A stretch of DNA of 64,000 nt from Hyalella azteca. Lineage: Eukaryota > Arthropoda > Malacostraca > Amphipoda > Hyalellidae. The stretch is taken from assembly GCF_000764305.2 (NCBI RefSeq), contig NW_025939466.1:248001-312000 (forward strand), read 5' to 3'. The position numbers and the translations under genes are program-made. The notes beneath the pieces were generated by a model. It saw nothing but the letters and a program-made list of their open reading frames with translations, was not told the origin of the DNA and made no database searches. Positions 51,871 through 61,780 of this stretch are shown here, one piece after another (position 1 is the first letter of the stretch; every line of letters starts with the position of its first letter).

Positions 51871-53670
51871 ATCTGACTGCTAATAATCTCCTATCAGACT
51901 GTCAACGTGGCTTTATTGCCGGGAGATCCTGCACCACTAACCTCTTGTCTACTCTGAACGAATGGACCCGCCTGTTGGACGAAAGGGAGCCAGTAGATGC
52001 AGTGTACCTTGATTTTGCCGAGGCATTTAACAGTGTTCCGCATGAACAGCTGTTGCGTAAATTGAAGTCTTTGGGAATTGAGAGTAATGTACTCAAATGA
52101 ATCAGAGATTTTCTAGTAGGGAGGCGACAACGTGTCAGTATTAATGGGTCCGTATCAGACGGCTTCACTGCGCAGCGGCGAGCCACAAGGAAGCGTTCCC
52201 GGGCCTATTTTATTCGTTGCGTTTATAAACGATCTGCCAGAAGCTGTGTCTAGCGTTTGCTCGATGTATGCTGACGACACAAAAATTTATAATACAGTGA
52301 AGAATACGTCGCAAAAAGTACAGTTGCAAGGTGATCTTGACAGGCTGGTTGATTGGGCTGATAAGTGGCAGCTGCGTGTTAACGCTAATAAATGTAAAGT
52401 TATCCCCCTTGGCAAGAATAACGAACAGCAAGATTACAGTATGTGAAGACACGGTTGCAACGACAGTGATGATGTCGAAGTCTACAACGGAGAAAGATTT
52501 AGAAGTTAATATCGACAATGAGTTTAAATTTTCTAAGCATTTTGAAGGTCAAGTTAATATAGCCAATAAACGACTTAGACTCTTCAGACGCTCTTTCGAG
52601 TATCTAGATGCAGAAGCGATGAAGCAGATGTTTGTTACTGTCGTGCGCTCGAGCCTAGAGTTAGGAAACGTCGTGTGGTCAACGAAATTTGAAAAGGACA
52701 AAAATTTAATAGAGAGTGTTCAAAGATGCGCAACAAGGATAGTTCCGGGCTTAGAAGGCAAGTCCTATGAGGAAAGATTAAAGATTATGAAGCTTCCAAG
52801 CTTCAGTTATCGACGTATGCGTGGAGACCTCATTGAAGCATACAAGTATACTCATGGCTTATACAAGGTCCCAGAAGGATTACTAGAATGTAAAACAAGA
52901 ACCAACGCCAGGGGCCACGGCTATAAACTAAAAAAACTGCGTTGTAACACGTCCATTCGACAACATTTCTTCTCGCTTCGAGTCACCGACATGTGGAACG
53001 GGTCGCCTGCCAAAGACCACAACTGCCCTGGATGTAATGGGCCATCATGATTCCTGCCTTCCGGAACGTAGCCTTCAACACTTCGAGCAGTCCGTATCTA
53101 GGCCGTGGGTCGAACCAGCCTTCGGTCGAACGGCCACTTGTCGAAGGACGATAAATTTTGGAACAGAACTATGCTATCTGAAACCTAACCTCAGATGCGG
53201 TGAACGTAAAATTACGTAATTTAACGATGCCCGGAAGTCAGATTCGATCCACGGCCTGGTGGTGCACGGCAGGTGGTGGTCAAGGCCGGAGGAGGACAAA
53301 GCCGAGTGGTGCACGGCTGATTGGAGTAGGTCCGGAGAGATCCAAGGCGTTCGATTCAGGGCTTATTGGTGCACAAAATTGGTGGTGCACGGCTGCGCTC
53401 CCATGTGGAACAGCCTCCCTGATAGCATCGTTGGCGCTCCGAGTATGTTGACGCTCCGAGTAACACCTTCAAAAACAGAGTAGACGAAGCTATGCAGGAA
53501 CATATGTTCAGTCCTAAAACGGACCAGGAAATAAGTCCAGCAGCTATCTCAATCAATCGTCAGTTACGGATAGATCGGGTTCAAAAGGCCGGATCCCTTG
53601 TGAATCAAGTCACGAAAAATTCAAGAATCGGCAACAGGCCATGGGCCTATTCCTTCAATGCCGACACTTC
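51871..53670 (+). pseudogene. LINE reverse transcriptase and C-terminus (broken)
   Basis: Frames in order: LSDCQRGFIAGRSCTTNLLS, DAVYLDFAEAFNSVPHEQLL (catalytic Asp), GEPQGSVPGPILFVAFINDL, MYADDTKIYN (catalytic pair), DKWQLRVNANKCKVIPLG, then RCATRIVPGL, DLIEAYKYTHGLY and, after an insertion, NSLPDSIVGAPS and FKNRVDEAM. There is a stop at about 52098-52100 and several frameshifts. The order is that of CR1-clade ORF2. Confidence 0.9.
53000..53401. mobile_element. 402-bp insertion in the LINE, flanked by CATGTGGAAC
   Basis: CATGTGGAAC occurs at 52990-52999 and again at 53402-53411. Removing one copy and the intervening sequence makes the LINE protein run from VTDMWN into NSLPDSI. The insert carries several copies of GGTGGTGCACGGC. 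It may be a SINE-like unit; no clear tail or Pol III promoter was established. Confidence 0.6.
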
Positions 53671-53752
53671 TATTCTATTCTATTATTCTATTCTATGTGA
53701 TGCAGCAAACCGTAAATGATTAAATGTAAAACATTCGACAGTCGTTAGTTAA

Positions 53753-54641
53753 GAGGAGCGTCTGGGTCAAAATCGAAAATTTTGATTTTTTCGGTTTTAA
53801 TACTCATCTTAAAGCTTACATTCTGACGCATCTAACGGTACTAAACCCATCTCTGTACGTTGATTTATGCGTTCACGACAGATCGCGAAAGGGTTAGGGG
53901 TGGTGGAGTTCTTTAACATTTAAGTTAGGCCGAAATTGCCAGTGGCACACTTAAATAGCTAGTCTGAACACGCTGTGCTTCAGTTATCCGCCTACAGTCA
54001 TATGGGATGGTTCTCGTGCCGTCGTTCGCACCATCCTTGACAGAAATTGAGCTCCAATATCGTCTAGTCTTGCAACCTTGCACCCTTGAATGTCTTTTTC
54101 AAGGTGCGCTCGACTTTGTCGGGCCCTACCGAAAAGTTAACTTATTGTCACTGCAATCCTATTTCCTCCTAGAGTTTTGAAGCTACATCATTGAGACATA
54201 TACCATTCGATTTGGAAAGAAGAGATCTACAAAATAATGTTTGCGTTTTTCTGATTTCGTTATAGTTCGAATTTTATTCTGCAAAAAGGGGGGGGGGGTG
54301 GCGGGGGGTAAAATCGAAAAATTTCCGAAAAATCTACAAAAAATGCCCCCACACCCACAAAAATGAGAATTTCAAAAAACGCATACATCATTTTTAGATA
54401 TGGTTTTATGCATCGAACGATATGTGTTTCGATGTAGCTTGAAAATCCTAGGAAAGTTGTAGCCTGTAAATCCTTTCTAAAGTACCCCCTTTTTGGCCGT
54501 TTTCTAAAAATTTTACGATTTCTTTTTTTTCGAAAAATTCACACGAAAAAAAGTCTTAGAATTTCGTTTTACATACGTGTACCATATTTCGAATCGATCC
54601 GTCCGTAAATAACCAAGATAAAATTTGCCCCAGACGCTCCC
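53753..54641. mobile_element. 889-bp DNA transposon (MITE) with TTAA target duplication
   Basis: It starts GAGGAGCGTCTGGGTCAAAA and ends with the complement TTTGCCCCAGACGCTCCC, and is flanked by TTAA at 53749-53752 and 54642-54645 (piggyBac-type target). The interior is non-coding, with a G-run near 54290. A second copy of the flanking repeat at 61818 has a single TTAA and no element. Confidence 0.85.
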
Positions 54642-56620
54642 TTAAATTCCATAACGCACGGCAAAAAAAAACAGTTCGATTTTGCCTACGACGTATCGAA
54701 CTAATTTTCAATTATAAAACGATATTTCGCAATTCTTGGTTTTTAGATTATTTATATCAGAAACGGCTAATGCAGAGATTATATGATTTCTAGGAAAATC
54801 TACAAACCCAAAGTTTATAGTTTGAGTCTTATCATTGACAGCAGAAGCTTCGGCAAGCTTTACTGAATACAATATCTGAGGTGCTGTTGACAGTTTTTTA
54901 TTCATAAAAACTTTATTATTATAATATAATATATATTCAAATATTATTTTAGATGATTTATGCAAACAGAAAATACGAATTAAATTTGATATATTTCTTC
55001 AATATCTATTATACACATATAGTGACTTATCCAAAAAGTACTATATGGATATATATTAATACCCTTACTTTTGTGAGAGAAAGGCATAAATTTATATTGT
55101 GCCGTGACTTTTGTGAGAGTACGGCTCGGATGGATATTAATACCGTTATTTATTCCATTTTATCTTAACCACAGTCTATACAGTCAATACTAATATTTTA
55201 TTGTTTAGATGAATGAAGAAACTATAAGAATTAAAAAATATCAGAATTCGGACGAACACCATACAGAAAAATACCCCTATTATGAGCTTAATACTGTCGT
55301 AGTGGGTACAATGGTAGCCCTTACGTTCAATGATCAGCAAAACCGTTATATTAAAAAGCTACATATCACGACAATCAAGTTGACACTTTTCCATATAAAA
55401 CAAACGTAATACAGGTTCTCTTTAATGGAACTTGATAAACGGACAACGATCAAACTACCGTTTACGGAGATACGATTCACTTTACTGGGATACATACGTT
55501 CTCCAAAAGATTATTGTAATTCTTCTTTTTATTAAGATTCACACTACATATATAATCCGTAATAGCCTAATATTTGAATAATAAAACATTCTTCAATCTA
55601 AGACCTCTACACTATATTAACTCATAAGCTTATTATCACAAAGTAGCTAACATATTATGAATAATTCATAAACATTCCAATACTATAAATTGACATTAAC
55701 TCCTTAAAATGTCACTATTGACGCAAAAACTTATTACCATTACCTATCATAAATAAAACCAATTATAAGTTGGCTGATAATGACCACGAGACTGGCCTGA
55801 AAAATATTTTGTGAACCTAGGAAATGAATTAGGTACATATCTTGACATATCTTGATCTGTCGGTTAGGTTTGAGATGTACCAGATTATCATGTCTTAACA
55901 GTTCTTAACAGTTCATAAAATGTTGAGACGATTAGAATACGACTGACTTGATTTTATTTTGTCATGCATTTAAAAGAATGAATTTAGGAATTGTTTCACA
56001 ATTTCTCCTCACGAGGATACGAGCTTCCACATTTAGGCAGCAAATGCAATTTTTCATTATTTGCAATGAAATGATAAAATAGTGATTAATAGTTGTGATG
56101 ATAGTGCAGGTGAAATTGAGTGTTAAATTACAACTTTTTTTTACTAATATTTGAAAATATGAAAAGATTTTAGTCAAAATTTGACTTTTAATTTAACTTT
56201 TGACACTCTTTGGGATGTCTATAAATTTAGGTTAGATGTTTGATCTTGATGGAAAATTTGACGTTCTACAGTCAAAACTCGTCTCATTCAAAAATCATAT
56301 ATATTTAAAATCGAAACAAGTGACTGTGTAATAGTAAAAATCTAGGAGACGCAAATGAACTTCTAAACTGTTTTAGTAACTATATACATTTTACTTTATG
56401 TATAATCAGTTTTAATAAATATACACATTTTTATTTTTTATGTAGTCAGTTTTAATTCGCAACTTTACTCATTTTACTTGTTATATAGTAAGTTTTAATG
56501 TTAATACAATGTACACACTTTATACGATAGAATAACTTAAATGAAGAATAATTTAGTAATACTCCAAAATTAAGATAAGAACGTAACTGATATGAGGTAA
56601 GAGAATAGTTTGCTGATAGA
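54642..56620 (+). repeat. Long dispersed repeat R1, copy 1
   Basis: It aligns along its length with 61818-64000 in the same orientation, with many indels. Shared blocks include GATTATATGATTTCTA, AAGCTTCGGCAAGCTTTA, CGTGACTTTTGTGAG, CATTCTTCAATCTAA and TGATATGAGGTAAGAGAATA. The small frames (for example 55209-55409) are not conserved in the second copy. I see no coding function and cannot classify it. Confidence 0.85.
55209..55409 (+). other. Short frame in repeat R1, probably not a gene
   Basis: 66 codons starting MNEETIRIKKYQNSDEHH. The start region is also present in the second R1 copy (62455), but there the frame breaks within about 15 codons, which argues against coding. Confidence 0.2.
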
Positions 56621-57050
56621 AAGCGCTGAGAGACCTAATTAGCGTTGAAAGTCCTGATTAGCATTGAGAGACCTAATTAGCGTTGAGAGTCCTAATTAGC
56701 GCTTAGAGACCTAATTAGCGTTGAGAGACCTTATTATCAGTGAGATACCTAATTGGCATTGAAAGAACTAATTAGCAGTGAGATACCTAATTGGCATTGA
56801 AAGAACTAATTAGCATTGAGATGCCTAATTAGTATTGTAAAGAACTAATTAGCGTTGAGAGACCTAATTAGCTTTGAGAGACCTAATTAGTATTGAAAGA
56901 ACTAACTAGCCTTGAGAGAACTAGTTAGCATCGGTAGAACTAATTTGCACTGAGAGAACTAATTAGCGTTGAGAGATTTAATTAGCGTTGAGAGTCCTAA
57001 TTAGCATTAAGAGACGTAATTGGCGTTGAAATGACCTAATTAGTAAAAAA
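56621..57050. repeat. Minisatellite, unit about 19-20 bp
   Basis: About twenty copies of TTGAGAGACCTAATTAGCG with substitutions. It begins where the R1 copy's alignment ends. Confidence 0.95.
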
Positions 57051-57950
57051 ATTCTAGCCTAAACTTTGAGCCTAATGAACTTTGAATAAACTTTGAGCCT
57101 AATGTTGATGCATCAAAATGTTAATGCACAAATTTAAGCTCCATGTTCATTCTGTGTTTGCCTCATTCTTGGGATTATCATGTTTTACATGTCAAGACAA
57201 AATAATTATGTTAGATTAGCTACGTAAGGCTTACAATGCGTGGCAATATTACTGAAATATAATCGAAAGTTTTTCCTAGAATAATAATGTTCTAGAATAT
57301 AACAAATTTAAATTCCTGGAATAGCATTCAAGAAAGTCACTATTATCAGTCTCATCATATCGGCTGGTACATCACTATTGGCGCATCAGGTCGTATGAGG
57401 AGGCTCAAGGTGGATCAAAACATCCACGACAATAATTTTTCCACATTTAAAAATTGATTAATAATCTTTGAAATTGCGTGAGGCTGCAAAACATGTCTGA
57501 CATTTGTATCGCTACTGCATTTGAGGCAAATTCTCACAACCAACATCATTTGGCATATGAGAAACATCTTTTCTATTTTGGAGCAGAAGTAAGATAAGAA
57601 AAATCAAACTTTTTATCTGCAGTTTATTATGTTTGGAAGTTAATATTATAGCCGCCCTTCATGCGTCGTTATTTTTTTGTATCGCGTTTTCCTAGGCATT
57701 TTTTGGTGATGATTTCAAACAGTTATATCTCATAATTAACTGTTATTATTTAGTTATCTCTCATTATTGTTGTCGAATATGTACTCATTTGCATCGATGT
57801 TTTATTCTTTCGGTTTTACTAAAATTAATTTTTTAATATAGAGAAAAGCCCTCTTCTTGTGGATCATTCGGTACGCGTCACTTCCAAATGTCAGTCGTGA
57901 AGCACCTTCACCGGTGGTGTAACTTTTGTGATAGTGTGTTTCTGTAAATT
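57051..57950. other. No gene recognised
   Basis: AT-rich sequence, short frames only. Confidence 0.5.
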
Positions 57951-57954
57951 TGTT

Positions 57955-58250
57955 TTGTGAGATTAATGGATTTATGTCATGAGATTTATAGATTTGTGTT
58001 GAGAGATTTATAAATTTGTGTTGTGAGATTTATAGATTTGTTTTGTGATATTTATAAATTTGTGTTGTGAGATTTATAGATTTGTGTTGTGAGATTTAGG
58101 GATTTTTGTTGTGATATTTATTGTTTGTGTTGTAAAATTTATAGTTATTTTGAGAGATTTATAGATTGATGTTACGAGATTTATAGATTTGTGTTGTGAG
58201 ATGATTTGTGCTGTGAAATTGAAAAATTTGTATTGTGATTTTCATTAATT
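57955..58250. repeat. Minisatellite, unit about 22 bp
   Basis: About twelve degenerate copies of GAGATTTATAGATTTGTGTT followed by GT. Confidence 0.9.
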
Positions 58251-58974
58251 GTTCGTGATTATTTTGATATGAACTATTATTATTATTTTGATATGAATTA
58301 GATGAACTAATTCCTTGCCACATCTTACGTTTGCTTTCCTTTGTTTTCAGTGCGTAACTCAGTCATCTATCGCGATCATATCTTTCATAAGTGTCTTTAT
58401 TAGCAATAAAATGGTGAAAAACACCACTATCACTTCCCTGCTCGGTAAAGTTCTATTGTCTGGTCGGCGCTGAAGTAAGAGCGGCCGACATCGCAGTCGC
58501 GCTTACAACGAAGATATTCTAAGAGCGCTTTGAATGGCCATGTGCGAGATCCGACTAATGTTCGACGTAAAATAGCTACGGAGCAAAAAATATTGTCGTA
58601 ATGGATATATTGGATATAACGGACATAGATATAATGGAAAGAATGGACATGGATGTAATGGATATAATGGTCATTGATGTAATGGATACAACGGATATGG
58701 ATTATTATGGACGTGGCTCTTCAAGATCACAAGAAAACGAAGCAAATGCATAAAAAACCATGGATATTGTTCCTTTTGCAACAAAATTGCGTCATATCAA
58801 GATCACAATTCTAGATAGGTTAATTGATAAAGTTTAAGCGTGAAAGTTTTTGTATTTTATGAAACGAGAGGAATTATTGAACTTTTCACAAACGAAGATC
58901 TGACCTTACATAAAATCAAGTTGAACTAGATCAAAATAACTCAATAACCTTCGAATAATGATATAGAATCATGA
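58251..58974. other. No gene recognised; simple repeat at 58600-58715
   Basis: The simple repeat consists of ATGGAYATA-type units (ATAATGGACATAGATATAAT). The rest is AT-rich without recognisable coding. Confidence 0.5.
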
Positions 58975-59740
58975 ATGTATAGAAGTAGGAAAAGAAAAGA
59001 ATAGTAAAACAATAATGCAGGAGTAGGTGGACGGTAGAACGTAAATCCAGTAAATAGGTGGAGAAAAACTAATGATGTATGTAATAGGTGACGAATCGAA
59101 CGTAAATGCAGTAATAGGTGAAGAAAAAACAGAAGTGTAGGAGAAAGAGGAGAAAAAATATAACTCAGTACTCACTGCAGTGAGTGACAGAGAGCGCATT
59201 TTCTCGTCGACGAAAACGTGAAGTCACGGACAACCGGACAGACAGACAGACGGACAGACGGACGGACATGACGAGCACAATAGCGCATTTTTTCCATAAA
59301 TGGAAAGTGCGCTAAAAAGAGTACCGTCGGAGTAATTGTAGAAAGAAACAGTACTGCAGTAACAGGTGGATAAAAAGCAGCAATGCCGGAGAAGGTGAAG
59401 AAAAATCATTAATTCAGGAGTAGGGGGAGAATAGAACAGTAATGTTGGAGTAGATGGAGAAAGAAACAATAGTGCAGGCGTAGTTGGAGAAGTCATTTCA
59501 GACCACATGAATTTTGCATTCTTAGATACATATCAGAAAGTTAAGTCAAATTCTCAATGGAGTTATGTGAAACATATGAATGATAATCTGCCCGTCTAAT
59601 TGTTAGCATCAAAGAGATATCTCTTTAATTAGATCAGAATCCTAGCCCATAAAATAAAAAAAAACATTACGTTGAGAAGTCAAACGGAATTGTCAGTGAA
59701 ACGTTGGCATCTGCAAATAGCATGTATGTACTTCAACTAA
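58975..59740 (+). repeat. Dispersed repeat R2, copy 2
   Basis: It is homologous to 41240-42540. It lacks the E1 insert and instead contains an E2 unit. Confidence 0.8.
59156..59316 (+). repeat. Repeat E2, forward copy
   Basis: About 160 bp: a palindromic ACTCACTGCAGTGAGT, then GAGCGCATTTTCTCGTCGAC, a GGAC/GACA microsatellite, and a terminal hairpin around TTTTTTCCATAAATGGAAA. The R2 copy at 41 kb lacks it. Confidence 0.8.
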
Positions 59741-60371
59741 TAAGGTAACAAAAAAAATATTTTCATCTACTTTAACTTTTTGGACTAACCAATATATTTG
59801 TTGTTGAATTAAAATATTTATTTAGAAGTTTGTAAAGTTCAGCAAATTTCAAAAGTTTGTAAATCCTCAATAAGTCACCTGCACTCAAGCTGACGAAGCT
59901 ACATTCACTACAAGAAGGAAGTTGCAGAGATAAAGCAGAAATTTCGGCAATTGAAATACCTCATATAATCACCTCCAGGTGGAAGTGGTGAAGCCTCTCC
60001 GTCTGACGTTGAAACAAACGCTTCTTTAACAGTCACTGATGATTTCGTCCTATTTTCGAACGTGCCAATGGCATCCATCAGCTGACCGGCAAACTAACAA
60101 GTAAGTCCTACCATAGCTTTCTTGGTACTGATAGCCCGATAGGGAATGCGGAGCTTCTTATATCAGTTCTTCAAGCAGCCGGAGGACACGTGTGACTATC
60201 TCCATGGTAGCTGCCAGCCAATCAGCGACGAGCACTTCGGGTGAGGCGGCTCCCAATGGACGAAGAAAACTCTGAGGTTATGACCAAAATATCTTATCTA
60301 AATTAGACCTTGGATGAATTCTTATTACCTTTCTGCAAATAAAACAGTAATAATTTGTATTCTGTCTGTTT
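59741..60371. other. No gene established
   Basis: One moderately GC-rich segment (59980-60260) has a short plus frame reading MRSFLYQFFKQPEDTCDYLH then GSCQPISDEHFG before a stop. It could be a terminal exon, but no splice partner or family is apparent. Confidence 0.3.
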
Positions 60372-60520
60372 TTAGCACATTTTCTTATTTATGGAAAAAA
60401 GGCGCTATTGTGCTCGTCATGTCCGTCCGTCCGTCCGTCCGTGACTTCACGTTTTCGTCGAGGAGAAAATGCGCTCTCTGTCATTCACTGCAATGAGTAC
60501 TGAGTTATATTTTTTATAAC
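60372..60520 (-). repeat. Repeat E2, inverted copy
   Basis: Reverse complement of 59156-59316 (GCGCTATTGTGCTCGTCATG, TCCG repeats, GACTTCACGTTTTCGTCGA). Confidence 0.85.
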
Positions 60521-61009
60521 TTAGGCAGCCCATGCTGCATGCTTGTATGCCGCCAGATTTAATATTGGATATTGAACGATAATTTCGTACCAAGTTTGTA
60601 TCACTATGATTGGTTTTAGAAGTATAATTTTCTATATAATATTTTTAGAAAGCCTACCATGCTCAGTCGTTATCGAACAAACTTTTAGATGATGCTTTCT
60701 TGGCTTTTCTGTCTTCTGCCAAATGTCAATCTATACACAGTTGGTGCTGTAAGATGTACACATATGAATTTAATCGTCCATAGCTAACCTTTCCGTGAAA
60801 GTTTGGTATAAACTTAATTCAGTGCTAGAAGCACTCCACAAACGCTAGAGTTTCTGTAGAGTTTATGTCGACACGAGAAAAGGATATTCTCCAATTGTTA
60901 TGACGATTTCGTAAGTGCAGCTGGCATACTTCGAAGACTTAAAGACACAATTCATTTATACCTCATTAAATAGTAATAGTTACATGGTCTCCTCCTACAT
61001 GGTCCAACT
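60521..61009. other. No gene recognised
   Basis: AT-rich sequence between the inverted E2 copy and repeat R3. Confidence 0.5.
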
Positions 61010-61195
61010 ATACGGTGGACTGAGCGCAGCCTCATATGTTATCATGTGGGTTTTTTTTTTGTGACATTCTGTCAGTAACGACATTTGTCCACCATCGTTG
61101 CAATAACCTCAATGTTTTCCAATCCATCGCTTAAAATGTGTAATGGCCCAGTGAGCGCGAGGCTTTCGTTTTCTTCCTTAGCTCTTGTGAGCGGC
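61010..61195 (+). repeat. Dispersed repeat R3, copy 2
   Basis: Similar to 42675-42870, including CAATCCATCGCTTAAAATGT. Confidence 0.8.
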
Positions 61196-61780
61196 AGAGG
61201 AAATGAGGAAGCGCAAAAAATATAATACTACAGATAAGGAAATTCTTGCCGACATATTTAGTCCGAGAAAGAATGGTAGGGCTATTTAGAAAGAATTCAC
61301 TTTTCCAGTTTATAGGTGTGAGAAATTGATATTCTGTATTGTGAGGTAATTGATAGAGATTATTTCCCTTGAACGTCACATCGGGTGGGCTCACATCAAC
61401 ATGCCTCATAATGTTTATAACGACAAAATTAAACTCTTCACTACAGCCTTCCCAGTACGTACTGGCCAGGAGGATGGTTTGGTTTTCACCCGTAGCATGT
61501 GGGACGAGTGTTGAAACCCACGTTCCCTAATTTGTGATGGCAAGTATGACGATAGGATAATCAACAAGCGAAATTTTGAGCTCCAATGAATCGTGAGTGT
61601 GTGATTGTGAATTACGTGCATCCGATAGTATTCAAAAATCGGTTGAGGAGCACACTTAGAATTATATAAAGAAAATTATACTGCCATGCAGGCTACAGAC
61701 TGATGGTTTGCTATGCTTTGTTCGTTGGTTATTTATGTAACTTAAAGGTCAGCAAAGGTCCAGGTCTATTTTATGAGGCA
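61196..61780. other. No gene recognised
   Basis: Only short frames on the minus strand (up to 92 codons), without motifs. Confidence 0.5.

Larger units (their letters stand above)
51867..53700 (+). mobile_element. CR1-like LINE, 3' part
   Basis: The reverse transcriptase of the LINE resumes directly after the 3' LTR and GATC. It runs to a short microsatellite tail of TTCTA units (53669-53697), the type of 3' end seen in CR1 elements. A 402-bp insertion interrupts it at 53000. Confidence 0.9.

Noticed and set aside
53100..53125. GGGTCGAACC as a tRNA or SINE B box
   Set aside because: No matching A box at the right distance and no tRNA cloverleaf.
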